Assembly: GCA_002382735.1 (NCBI GenBank)
Contig: DFZN01000022.1
Location: 1 to 14,857 of the forward strand
DNA length: 14,857 nt
Reading direction: 5' to 3'
From: a bacterium UBP11_UBA4055
Lineage (GTDB): Bacteria > UBA4055
The notes under the pieces were generated by a model. The model saw only the letters and a program-made list of their open reading frames with translations, did no database searches and had not been told where the DNA came from. Every line of letters starts with the position of its first letter. The stretch's first letter is position 1. The position numbers and the translations under genes were made by a program. Positions 1 through 8,275 of the stretch are shown here, in pieces.

Positions 1-953
1 ACTCTGCATTTTATCGTATCTCTGCTTGTTAAGATGTTCTCGTCAGGTAAAAACCTGTACATTGATATCAAAGGTTTGTCCGGACTGTTTCTGACAGCGG
101 TCTCTTTTTTAATGTCATGAATATTGGAACTTACAGAATATCTGAACTTTAAAGTATCATCAGACTGTTCTTTACAGAGCCTGTCTTCGGTAAATTCGTT
201 CACATCTTTGTTTTTAAAACTTACACCTTTGAAAGATATGAACCCCGATCTGTCCAGATCATACTTGAGTATTATCGGGTTGAATATCTCATAAAGGGCT
301 TTAATGTCTGTCGAAGCTTCACCTCCCAGCAGAGCTATCTCGGAAAGGTCGGCCTTTTTAACAAAACCGGAAGTCATTGTGCCCTCTGAACCTTTGTAAT
401 GAACTGACCATGCATCTCCTGCTGAAAAATCCCTTACAAAAACAAGGTCGCCCGTTTTAAGAACACCGGCCGGAACTGCAGCCGCGCTGTCGGCAAAAAC
501 AACGGATGAGCCGGACTTTATCCAGTGAGGATTTTTCTTAAGATCGATATCGGAGACTGCCTGTTTTTCTTTTGTGTCCCCGAACGGTCTCCCGTAATAT
601 TTTATTTTTCTCAGGGTTCCGGCTCTTACCCAGCCTTCAATTATACCGTGAAATTTATCGAGTATCTTTATCTTGACAAAACTTCCGCCTTCCTCAACGA
701 TCTGGACGAACATATCCGCATCCAGCGTATAAACAGCTTCCGCGTTGTTCTTCGGAGCATCATAAAGAAAATCGTTCTGCACAAGCACCTGATAAAAGAG
801 TACCTGAGTCGAATCCGACCTGAAGTTATTGTATGTCTGGTCAGTTCTGTCGTCAACAATTGATTTTCTCAGTCCGATATCCTGGCAGAATACCTGAAAA
901 AATAATGAAAAAATAAAGAGTGTCAGAAAAAATATTGTCCTATTTACCGTCAT
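1..953 (-). CDS. Exported SH3-domain protein, N-terminal part (runs off left edge)
   Basis: This is an open minus-strand reading frame of 317 codons from an ATG at 953, with no stop before the window edge. A GGAG Shine-Dalgarno lies 9 nt before the ATG. Residues 1-24 form a signal peptide (short polar start, hydrophobic core, then VFCQ-D), so the protein should be exported. Residues about 52-118 look like a bacterial SH3-like domain: short strands, with G-W-V near the end (EGWVRAGTLRK). Residues about 148-205 look like a second copy (VLKTGDLVFVRD, then SGFVKKADL). A third may begin at about 285 (TAVRNSPDKP). Bacterial SH3-like domains often bind peptidoglycan or protein partners, but the domain call is by pattern only and the similarity is weak. 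No enzymatic motif is visible. It is divergently transcribed from the receptor operon and may share the regulatory region with it. The exact function is unknown. Confidence 0.72.
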   Translation of the reverse strand, partial: MTVNRTIFFLTLFIFSLFFQVFCQDIGLRKSIVDDRTDQTYNNFRSDSTQVLFYQVLVQNDFLYDAPKNNAEAVYTLDADMFVQIVEEGGSFVKIKILDKFHGIIEGWVRAGTLRKIKYYGRPFGDTKEKQAVSDIDLKKNPHWIKSGSSVVFADSAAAVPAGVLKTGDLVFVRDFSAGDAWSVHYKGSEGTMTSGFVKKADLSEIALLGGEASTDIKALYEIFNPIILKYDLDRSGFISFKGVSFKNKDVNEFTEDRLCKEQSDDTLKFRYSVSSNIHDIKKETAVRNSPDKPLISMYRFLPDENILTSRDTIKCR

Positions 954-988
954 GGCGATCGTCTCCGTTTAATATAGATCTCAGCCAA

Positions 989-1017
989 AATATACAAAGT
1001 AATCAAACTAAAAGCAA
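989..1017 (-). promoter_or_regulatory. Putative promoter for the leftward SH3 gene
   Basis: Read on the minus strand, TTGCTT (1017-1012) is followed after 17 nt by TATATT (994-989). The -10 matches sigma70 consensus at 5 of 6 positions and the -35 at 3 of 6. Transcription would start near 982, leaving a leader of about 30 nt that contains the GGAG ribosome site. Phyla in this group may use a different housekeeping consensus, so this is tentative. Confidence 0.35.
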
Positions 1018-1044
1018 CAGCCGCATGTTCCGGAAACAGAGATC

Positions 1045-1056
1045 AAAAAAAAAAAA
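1045..1056. repeat. A12 homopolymer tract between divergent promoters
   Basis: Twelve consecutive A residues sit inside a 7-bp inverted repeat, ATCAAAA (1042-1048) and TTTTGAT (1059-1065). The tract lies just upstream of the putative -35 of the rightward operon. It could act as an UP element, a bend, or a site of slippage length variation. The placement is observed; the role is inferred. Confidence 0.5.
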
Positions 1057-1065
1057 TATTTTGAT

Positions 1066-1094
1066 TTGCGAATTATTAATTATGGACATATATT
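1066..1094 (+). promoter_or_regulatory. Putative promoter of the four-gene surface operon
   Basis: TTGCGA (1066-1071) is followed after a 17-nt spacer by TATATT (1089-1094), matching sigma70 consensus at 4 of 6 and 5 of 6 positions. Transcription would start near 1101, giving a leader of about 73 nt before the ATG at 1174. The leader contains a possible weak hairpin, CCCGT (1104-1108) with ACGGG (1124-1128), with a 15-nt loop. Tentative. Confidence 0.35.
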
Positions 1095-1163
1095 ATGCAC
1101 AGACCCGTACAGCAAAGAATAGAACGGGCGGAAAATATGCGTAAAATTATTAAAAATAAAGAT

Positions 1164-1167
1164 GGAG
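1164..1167 (+). promoter_or_regulatory. Shine-Dalgarno deciding the receptor start
   Basis: GGAG lies 6 nt before the ATG at 1174. The alternative in-frame ATG at 1162 overlaps the ribosome site itself and would add MEFV before an otherwise normal signal peptide (MKRSIVLMM). The start at 1174 is therefore preferred. Confidence 0.8.
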
Positions 1168-1173
1168 TTTGTT

Positions 1174-4100
1174 ATGAAAAGAAGCATCGTCTTAATGATG
1201 ATCACACTATTCGCAACAGTCTTGTTTTCTCAAACAACCGGTAAGATCAAGGGTGTCGTACTTGACGAACAGGGAGATCCTTTACCGGGAGCGAACATAG
1301 TTGTTGTCGGAACAACATGGGGAGCCGAGGCTGACGAGGATGGTTATTACTACATCATCGGCGTAAGAGCGGGGACTTATACTCTCAAGGCAGAATTTGT
1401 CGGATACGCGCCAAAGGAAGCAAGAGAGGTAAAGGTCAGGGTCGGTCTTACAACAACTCAGAACTTTAAAATGTCTTCAGAAGTCATCGAGCTTCAGGAG
1501 ATCGTTGCCGAAGTAGTAATGGAGCAAAAAGTTGAAAAAGATGTTACAACTTCAGTAAGAACAGTGGATATGGGCAACATTGAGACTTTGGCTGTTACAC
1601 AGGTTTCAGATGTGTTGAAAGGCACCGCCGGTGTTAAAACCGACGCAGAAGGCGAACTTCACTTCAGAGGCGGCAGGGCAGGTGAGGTAAACTATGTAAT
1701 AGACGGTGTGTCTGTCGGAGATCCGACTGGCGCTAAATCCAATCCTGTTGAGATAAACTTTGCCAATGTGGAAGCTTTCAACATTCAGAAAGGTATTCCC
1801 GACGCCGAGTACGGAGATGCTCTTTCAGGAAGTGTGAACATCGTTTATAAGATCGGCGACCAGGAGAAAACATCAGGCCATATGAAATATTCTACCGACT
1901 CCTTCCTCGGCGACAGCAAGCTTAATTTCAACAGGGGAGAATTCAGTCTGAGCGGGCCGATACCGCTACCGATGAACGGAATGAAGCCGACATATTACAT
2001 AGCAACGGATTTTACTCTTCAGGACGGTTACGCAAGATCTTACAGGGTTAACGGAGATTCTGAAGGTGAATTTTTTGATTTTAAGGATTATGATCTGACG
2101 GGGTTCGGATTCGAATTGCCTCAGGCAAGAGAAAATAATTTCAACATTATGTTTAAATCAGCGTATGATTTCACGCCTACCATGAAACTCAGTGCGTCGA
2201 TTACCAAATCGAGAACGCATAACTATGATTACGACTGGATTTACAGATATACGCCTGAGACAACTACCGAGCAGATCGAAGATATGACTATATTAAACCT
2301 CAACTGGAGGCATACACTGAACCAGCAGAGCTACTATGATTTTATCTTCTCCTATTTCAACAGAAAAGCTGAAAATCTGCCGGGCGGAAAAACACCGGAT
2401 GAGTTTGTTTACAGCTCACCGGGACATGATTCTACGGATGTTTTCGAATCGTATGATATCATCAGCAACGGCGTCAGGGACGGCGGAGACGCAGAAGGTT
2501 ATATCGATAATAATTTCAACGGATATTTCGACAGAGAAAATTTTACTGACGGATCGAACGGAAAGCCCGTGAACTCTAATTATGATGTTGGTGAAGACTT
2601 TGTTGACGCAAACAATAACGGCTTCTGGGACGGTGACAGGCTATTTGATTCCAACGGCAATAACGCATGGGATTACTGGGAAAAGGGAACTTCTTATTCA
2701 GGATTCGGTGGCGATTGTCTGACTGGAGAAATAGTAGAGGGGTACAGAGATACGAACCTGAGCGGTCATTATGATGAAAACCTCTATTCAGTTGCAGGAG
2801 ACGAACCTTTCACAGACGGCGACCTCTTCACTGATACAGGAGAACCTTTTGTTGACCAGAAAAGATTTATGATAATTGCAGGTGAGATCGAGGAATATGC
2901 CAATAATGAGTGGGACGAAGGTGAAACAAGCGTATTATCGATCAAAGGAACTGACACATACGGTATTCCTTATGATTACTCAGGCCAGCTTACAGCCGGA
3001 TTCTGGGATAGAATTGAATTTATCAAAACGAACCAGTTCTATAATTCAACGGTTACAGTTGCGGTTGACACTTCCAAAATAACAATTAATTACCCGAAAG
3101 AATATTTTGCAGACCTCAGATCATCACTTGGATCTGTAAGCCAGCCTGCTCCAAGATTTAACGATGTATATAATGTATGGTACGACGGTGTTTTCGATGA
3201 GTTTGAAGCGTACTGTTCATGGAGGTACAGCGGTTCAACGACCGACGAAGCTCAGCTGGGCTGGACAGCCGGTCATGCTCCGGGCGCAACAGATTATGTT
3301 GAGTTTGTTGGTTCTTATTCGGTTTACAGAGCCCCCGCTGCAATGTATTCAGATGTTCCCAATGTGGCTGATATTCAGTATGACAGCTATTCAACATGGA
3401 TAGACAACAATAAGAACGGAGTTTTCGATAAACCTAACGACATATACGATTCCGGAGAAGACTTTGTTGACTACAACTATGATGACCTGTGGAATCAGAA
3501 CACTGGATTTTTGAGACCGGGCGCTTATCTTGACGGGATCAGCTACAGTGACTACAACAACACAGTAATGAAGTTCAAGGGAAGCTATACGAACCAGATC
3601 AACAGATTCCATATGATAAAAACAGGTTTTGAATTTACCATGAACGACCTGGATTATTACAGGATAACAAATCCTTATTATTACTATGAGATTCTTGACG
3701 AAGACCTTTATTTATATGCGGATGATCCTTATCCGTACAGAGGAGAAGAAAAAACTCAATACAAATATGAACCTAAGGAATTCTCAGCTTACCTTCAGGA
3801 CAAGATGGAATTTGAGGATCTCGTGGTTAACGCCGGTATCAGGCTGGATATGAGGATACTTGACCAGAAATCTGTTGACGATTATGAAGATAAATATGAT
3901 GAAGGTGAATTCGGTTATGAGGAAGAGATAAATAAATACACAACTGCAGTAAGTCCCAGATTCGGTATATCGCACTCTATCTCTGAGACATCCAAGCTGT
4001 TCTTCTCATACGGACATCTTTATCAGTTACCGAACTATACCTTAATATATGACCCGAATACAAAAGCGGGAAGAAACCCGTTGTTCGGTAATATGAATCT

Positions 4101-4905
4101 TGATTACGAACGAAATGTTCAGTATGAACTTGGTGTGGTTAATGAGGTCGGCGACTACCTGATCGATATCACCGGATATTTCAAAGATATCTATGACATG
4201 ATCAACACAAAAACTTACGAATACGGTGTTACAAACGCTACGATATACTACAACTCCGATTACGGAAAGTCCAGAGGTGTTGAGATAACGATCGACAAAA
4301 GCCTGAGCAGCCATTATTTATGGGGACTTTCTTATACATTATCATACGCTTACGGAAAATCGTCAAGCCAGACTTCAAACTTGGATGATGATGTTTACGA
4401 AGTTAAAGAGTTTGCGCTTAACTGGGACGAAAGACACACTCTGAATTCTTACCTGACCTTTGTCTGGGGAAGAGGAGAAACTCTTTTTGATGTTCCTTAC
4501 ACAGACGACTGGACTTTGAGTTTCTCAACAGATTTCGGAAGCGGAAAACCATTTACTCCAACAACTGATTATTTTGAAAATACAGTGGCTGCTGAAGATA
4601 TCGAGACCAACTCCGAAAGAATGCCGTGGACTTCAAATACAGATGTTAAGCTGTCAAAGACCTTCGCTTTTGCAGGGGAGAACAATGTCTCTTACGGAAG
4701 GCTTAAACTGGATTTCGACATCTATAATATTTTCAACAAGATCAATGTGTTCTCGGTATATACTGATACGGGAAGCTGGTGGAGAAGAAGCGACGCATAC
4801 TACGAACTGACAAGTACAAGGTCAAATTTTGTGGACATCTTCAAAAATCCCGAGAACATTGATGAGAGAAGACATTACAGATTCTCGGTCAGCTATTTAT
4901 GGTAA
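1174..4905 (+). CDS. Large TonB-dependent receptor-like outer-membrane barrel with extracellular insert
   Basis: The product has 1243 residues from the ATG at 1174. Residues 1-19 are a signal peptide. Residues about 20-105 are a carboxypeptidase-regulatory-like beta-sandwich (GKIKGVVLDEQGDPLPGANI, then DGYYYIIGVRAGTYTL). Residues about 125-230 are a TonB receptor plug (SDVLKGTAGV, HFRGGRAGEVNYVIDGVSV, EYGDALSGSVNI). The rest is rich in alternating aromatic strands and ends RFSVSYLW with a terminal aromatic, as outer-membrane barrels do. Barrel strands are interrupted at about 403-785 by a hydrophilic insert carrying at least five D-x-N-x-[N/S]-[G/N]-x-x-D loops, first at D445, D478, D492, D526 and D744. 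It is longer than usual receptors (about 700-1000 residues). Family knowledge suggests energised uptake or surface-protein handling. No SusD-type partner follows, so a SusC role is not supported. The ligand is unknown. It is first in a four-gene operon. Confidence 0.9.
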   Translation: MKRSIVLMMITLFATVLFSQTTGKIKGVVLDEQGDPLPGANIVVVGTTWGAEADEDGYYYIIGVRAGTYTLKAEFVGYAPKEAREVKVRVGLTTTQNFKMSSEVIELQEIVAEVVMEQKVEKDVTTSVRTVDMGNIETLAVTQVSDVLKGTAGVKTDAEGELHFRGGRAGEVNYVIDGVSVGDPTGAKSNPVEINFANVEAFNIQKGIPDAEYGDALSGSVNIVYKIGDQEKTSGHMKYSTDSFLGDSKLNFNRGEFSLSGPIPLPMNGMKPTYYIATDFTLQDGYARSYRVNGDSEGEFFDFKDYDLTGFGFELPQARENNFNIMFKSAYDFTPTMKLSASITKSRTHNYDYDWIYRYTPETTTEQIEDMTILNLNWRHTLNQQSYYDFIFSYFNRKAENLPGGKTPDEFVYSSPGHDSTDVFESYDIISNGVRDGGDAEGYIDNNFNGYFDRENFTDGSNGKPVNSNYDVGEDFVDANNNGFWDGDRLFDSNGNNAWDYWEKGTSYSGFGGDCLTGEIVEGYRDTNLSGHYDENLYSVAGDEPFTDGDLFTDTGEPFVDQKRFMIIAGEIEEYANNEWDEGETSVLSIKGTDTYGIPYDYSGQLTAGFWDRIEFIKTNQFYNSTVTVAVDTSKITINYPKEYFADLRSSLGSVSQPAPRFNDVYNVWYDGVFDEFEAYCSWRYSGSTTDEAQLGWTAGHAPGATDYVEFVGSYSVYRAPAAMYSDVPNVADIQYDSYSTWIDNNKNGVFDKPNDIYDSGEDFVDYNYDDLWNQNTGFLRPGAYLDGISYSDYNNTVMKFKGSYTNQINRFHMIKTGFEFTMNDLDYYRITNPYYYYEILDEDLYLYADDPYPYRGEEKTQYKYEPKEFSAYLQDKMEFEDLVVNAGIRLDMRILDQKSVDDYEDKYDEGEFGYEEEINKYTTAVSPRFGISHSISETSKLFFSYGHLYQLPNYTLIYDPNTKAGRNPLFGNMNLDYERNVQYELGVVNEVGDYLIDITGYFKDIYDMINTKTYEYGVTNATIYYNSDYGKSRGVEITIDKSLSSHYLWGLSYTLSYAYGKSSSQTSNLDDDVYEVKEFALNWDERHTLNSYLTFVWGRGETLFDVPYTDDWTLSFSTDFGSGKPFTPTTDYFENTVAAEDIETNSERMPWTSNTDVKLSKTFAFAGENNVSYGRLKLDFDIYNIFNKINVFSVYTDTGSWWRRSDAYYELTSTRSNFVDIFKNPENIDERRHYRFSVSYLW

Positions 4906-4924
4906 TTATATATTTTAATGTAAT

Positions 4925-4929
4925 AGGAG
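4925..4929 (+). promoter_or_regulatory. Shine-Dalgarno deciding the start of the second operon gene
   Basis: AGGAG lies 7 nt before the ATG at 4937. A TTG at 4934 is in frame directly before that ATG but is a poorer choice. Starting at 4937 gives a clean signal peptide, MKIFKTLAV. Confidence 0.8.
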
Positions 4930-4936
4930 AAAATTG

Positions 4937-7900
4937 ATGAAAATCTTTAAAACCCTAGCAGTAATTCTGATCGTTGCGTTGGTATCGATCGCTGTGGCAA
5001 GAACTGCCCCACCGACCCAGAATGCCAACAGCAAATCGGTTTCGGACAGCAAAGCTGTCAAGCCGATCCAGGAAAACCGCGTTCACAGGGCAGGTCTTTT
5101 CTGGATGAACGTTACCAATAACGGTTATTTCGGAAATCCGGACTCCATGAGAGATCCTTGTACCGCAAAGATCGCTGTTTCCGGAGAGCTTCCGGGAGGT
5201 ACAGGAACAGACTTCCTGTTTGTAGGTTCACTTCTTTTTGGGGGTTATTTAAACTCCGACACATTGGCTGTCGGTGCCGATCAGGCACATATATTCGACG
5301 GCCCTCTTGTCTCCACCTCGTATGAAGGGTGGACCGGAGAGAACGGAATTGACGATATGGCTAGAGAGTGCTGGCCGGTCATGTTCGATGAAGATGAATC
5401 AGGCGCAACTTTAGGCCATATGACTGAGTCTTCAAATGTTGAGGGAAGGATCAGCTGTCTTTTTGAGGAAGTTTATGATCCTTTTGCTACTGCCGAAGAA
5501 CAGTTCAACCTGATGTACACAGACAAATTCGTTCAGAGATCTCCATACACGGGAATGGATGATTATGACGAAAGAGAGCATAAACCTCTTGGCATAGAGA
5601 TAAGGCAGAAAAGTTACGCATGGTCTTATGATTACGCCCAGAAATTTGTCATTATTGATTATACCCTGTATAACAGGAACGAAGAAAACAAAGACATTTA
5701 CGACTTCTTCATGGGTGTTTACCTTGACTGCGACATTGGTATGACAGGTGGACAGTGGACATATAATCATGCCGACGATCTTGGCGGTTTTATTCAGAAA
5801 TGGGATAAATATATTGACCCTGCAACTGGCAATCTGAAAACAGTTGACCTGAACCTTGCATGGGCTGCGGACAATGACGGAAGGAACTACACAGGAACGG
5901 ATTACTATTCAGCCAAGGGAGAGCCGGGTGCGGGGAAACCTCTTGACGGAGCAACTTCTATTGCTACGGTAAGAGTCTTAAGAAACCCGAACCCGAACCT
6001 GAGATACGCATTCAACATGTATGTTGCGCATTCTGATGACGAAGCTATAGACTGGGGTCCAAGATGGAAAACAGGGCTTCACGGGAGCGCAGACAATCCC
6101 AATAATAACCCCGTTAACGGAATAACTCCGGTACCTTGGCAATACGACCTCACACTTGCTCAGAAAGGTTATGACGATACGAACCAGGACAACCTGACGA
6201 TATCAGGAAACAGCGGTTCGGCTCCTCTGGCAGGCGGAAGAACTGAAGGAAGGCCGACCGGAGATAAAGGAAGGTATATGGTCATGTCTAATGACGAGTT
6301 CGATTATGAGCAGTACAGATTAAGAGAGCTTTATGTTCAAGGATCTATTACAGATCCCGACTATATGGAACCGCCCTATTCTCAGGGCGACAAGTGGCAG
6401 ATATATACAACGCCTGAGAATTTCGGACAGCCGGGAACAGGCAATCTGATCGACGGAACAATAGCTGGCATGAACGATCTCGCCAACGGTGCCGATGTTA
6501 AGTATATACTATCTTTCGGACCTTTAGGAGTCGAGACTACTACTAATGTGGCTATTGATACGAACGCAGACGGAGAAGCTGATGATTTTATAGCAAACAA
6601 AAAAGTGTGGAAATTCGAGCATGGTGACTCTCTAAAACTCACTCTGGCTTTCATTGTAAACGAAAACTTTCATACCGCTTTGGAACAGGATCCAAACTAC
6701 ACTACTCCAAACCAGGTAGTTGACGGTGACGGACTCGATGTTTCGCTGTACGACAAAGGCTGGTACGATGCGCTTTATAATGTGGTCTGGGCTGAAAGGG
6801 TATATGACATTCCGATGGCCGACACACCCGTTAAAAAATACGGTGAAGAAAAAGGCGACGGCTGGTACGGAGAAGATGTCGGAAAGGACGGAGTGTTCGG
6901 AGACCTCAGGAGCGATACATACTGCTGGTGGCTGGATACGGAATATTCAGGACCGGATGACGGAGAAGGCGATTTTGAACTTACAGACATTGTATCTGAC
7001 TCTGCTTTAGTTGACATTTACGGGCATTCATTTGACAGCGAAGATAACATACTTCCGTTCGGAAGAGAAGTTGCCAGCCTGGACGGAAAATACGGCATAA
7101 CCGGAAGCAGCGCATCCGGTGACAGAGACGGGTACGGATATATGGTAAAATACGATAAAGAAGGCGGAGTCTTGCCGGTTGGAACATGGGTAAGATACGG
7201 TTTTGACAGCGGTAAACTTGAAGCAGGAGACGGAGTTCCGGATTTTACAGGACCGCCGCCGCCGCCGTCACCCAAGATCGAGGTTTCATACGAAAACAAC
7301 AATGTGGTTGTCGAATGGCAGTCTCTTGAATTTTTCATCAAAGATGACGGATATGAAGCATACACAGGACCGGAGAACTTTATTGATCCGTTCACAAGAA
7401 GCAAAGATTTTGAAGGATACCAGGTTCAGCTTTCTCCGGACCTTAATTCCCAAAACTATGTTGAAGTATTCTCAGTTGATAAAGTCAATAAGATTTATGA
7501 AGATGTAGGTATGGTAGGAGAGTATTATGATGTTCCTATACCTGCAGATACTGTAGCTGCTTATCCGGCTGATTATCCGCCGGTTATAACTAAGGAAAAC
7601 AGGATATGGAGACTTATTGATTTCGGCGACAACAGGGGTATTCTTGAGAACCACTCGCAGGAAGGTGTATATTCCTATTCAGTCGAAAACCTTTCCAGGA
7701 ATATTCAGATCTCTGCGGATGAAGTTGAGACCGTCAGCTATCATAGATACAGATTTGTACTTGAGAACAAGCTTTACGCAAAAGAGAATTATATAGCTGT
7801 TACCGCATCTGACTTCGGAGATCCCAAGACAGGAACTCCCGCGCTTAAATCTAATCCGGCAATAAACGGAAAATCTGTTATTCCGACAAAAGTGACCGGA

Positions 7901-8263
7901 ACAGAAGAAGTCTATGTGGTACCTAATCCATACAGAGGCGATGTTGATTATGAAACTATGGGCTGGGAAAACATTGACGCATCAGACGAGTGGAAAGAAC
8001 AGGACAGAAAGATCGTATTTATGAATGTTCCTCTAAGATCTGTTCTCAGAATCTATACATTGGCAGGGGACCTTGTAAAAACTATCGGTCATAACGGCAA
8101 CACAAGGGTCACGGAAAGATACCAGTATGGAGAGTACGGAATTGCGTGGGATCTGATAAACGATAATAATCAGGCCGTTACTTCCGGTATATATCTGTTC
8201 AGCGTTCAGGATGTTGATGATGACGGCTATGAACAGATCGGTAAATTCGTGATCATAAAATAA
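4937..8263 (+). CDS. Large secreted protein with FN3-like and FlgD/T9SS-like C-terminal domains
   Basis: The product has 1108 residues and starts 31 nt after the receptor stop. Residues 1-22 are a signal peptide ending AVA. Residues about 50-760 form an Asp-, Gly- and Tyr-rich globular region with no family I can name. It contains one calcium-loop-like motif at D541-x-N-x-D-G-x-x-D549. A proline hinge (five P, 773-777, then SP) leads into a fibronectin-III-like module at about 782-870 (KIEVSYENNNVVVEW, FEGYQVQLSPD). The last 115 residues begin VVPNPYRG (P996 to G1001), continue through LRIYTLAGDLVKTI and SGIYLFSVQD, and end KFVIIK. This layout resembles FlgD-like Ig domains and type A T9SS sorting domains, but lacks the usual NYPNPFNP start. 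It is probably displayed at the cell surface with the upstream barrel. No catalytic motif was recognised. Confidence 0.85.
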   Translation: MKIFKTLAVILIVALVSIAVARTAPPTQNANSKSVSDSKAVKPIQENRVHRAGLFWMNVTNNGYFGNPDSMRDPCTAKIAVSGELPGGTGTDFLFVGSLLFGGYLNSDTLAVGADQAHIFDGPLVSTSYEGWTGENGIDDMARECWPVMFDEDESGATLGHMTESSNVEGRISCLFEEVYDPFATAEEQFNLMYTDKFVQRSPYTGMDDYDEREHKPLGIEIRQKSYAWSYDYAQKFVIIDYTLYNRNEENKDIYDFFMGVYLDCDIGMTGGQWTYNHADDLGGFIQKWDKYIDPATGNLKTVDLNLAWAADNDGRNYTGTDYYSAKGEPGAGKPLDGATSIATVRVLRNPNPNLRYAFNMYVAHSDDEAIDWGPRWKTGLHGSADNPNNNPVNGITPVPWQYDLTLAQKGYDDTNQDNLTISGNSGSAPLAGGRTEGRPTGDKGRYMVMSNDEFDYEQYRLRELYVQGSITDPDYMEPPYSQGDKWQIYTTPENFGQPGTGNLIDGTIAGMNDLANGADVKYILSFGPLGVETTTNVAIDTNADGEADDFIANKKVWKFEHGDSLKLTLAFIVNENFHTALEQDPNYTTPNQVVDGDGLDVSLYDKGWYDALYNVVWAERVYDIPMADTPVKKYGEEKGDGWYGEDVGKDGVFGDLRSDTYCWWLDTEYSGPDDGEGDFELTDIVSDSALVDIYGHSFDSEDNILPFGREVASLDGKYGITGSSASGDRDGYGYMVKYDKEGGVLPVGTWVRYGFDSGKLEAGDGVPDFTGPPPPPSPKIEVSYENNNVVVEWQSLEFFIKDDGYEAYTGPENFIDPFTRSKDFEGYQVQLSPDLNSQNYVEVFSVDKVNKIYEDVGMVGEYYDVPIPADTVAAYPADYPPVITKENRIWRLIDFGDNRGILENHSQEGVYSYSVENLSRNIQISADEVETVSYHRYRFVLENKLYAKENYIAVTASDFGDPKTGTPALKSNPAINGKSVIPTKVTGTEEVYVVPNPYRGDVDYETMGWENIDASDEWKEQDRKIVFMNVPLRSVLRIYTLAGDLVKTIGHNGNTRVTERYQYGEYGIAWDLINDNNQAVTSGIYLFSVQDVDDDGYEQIGKFVIIK

Positions 8264-8275
8264 AGGAGTTAGGAA

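Noticed and set aside
525..863. Plus-strand open frame of 112 codons at the left end
   Set aside because: It is antisense to the SH3 protein frame, which has a signal peptide, a ribosome site and a continuous open frame to the edge. The plus-strand translation has no recognisable domain.
881..889. Lipobox at VFC in the leftward SH3 protein signal peptide
   Set aside because: The residue before Cys is Phe, which does not fit the usual Gly/Ala/Ser. A type I cleavage just after this point is more likely.
1104..1128. Hairpin in the operon leader as a riboswitch or attenuator
   Set aside because: Only a 5-bp stem with a 15-nt loop and no T run. This is too weak to call a regulatory RNA.
920..1144. 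Plus-strand open frame of 74 codons across the divergent intergenic region
   Set aside because: It overlaps the 5' end of the leftward SH3 gene and both putative promoters, has low-complexity Lys/Asn content and lacks a convincing ribosome site.
2500..2900. Cellulosomal dockerin domain in the receptor
   Set aside because: The loops resemble dockerin calcium loops, but the two 22-residue repeats with helices are absent, and the loops sit within a barrel insertion.
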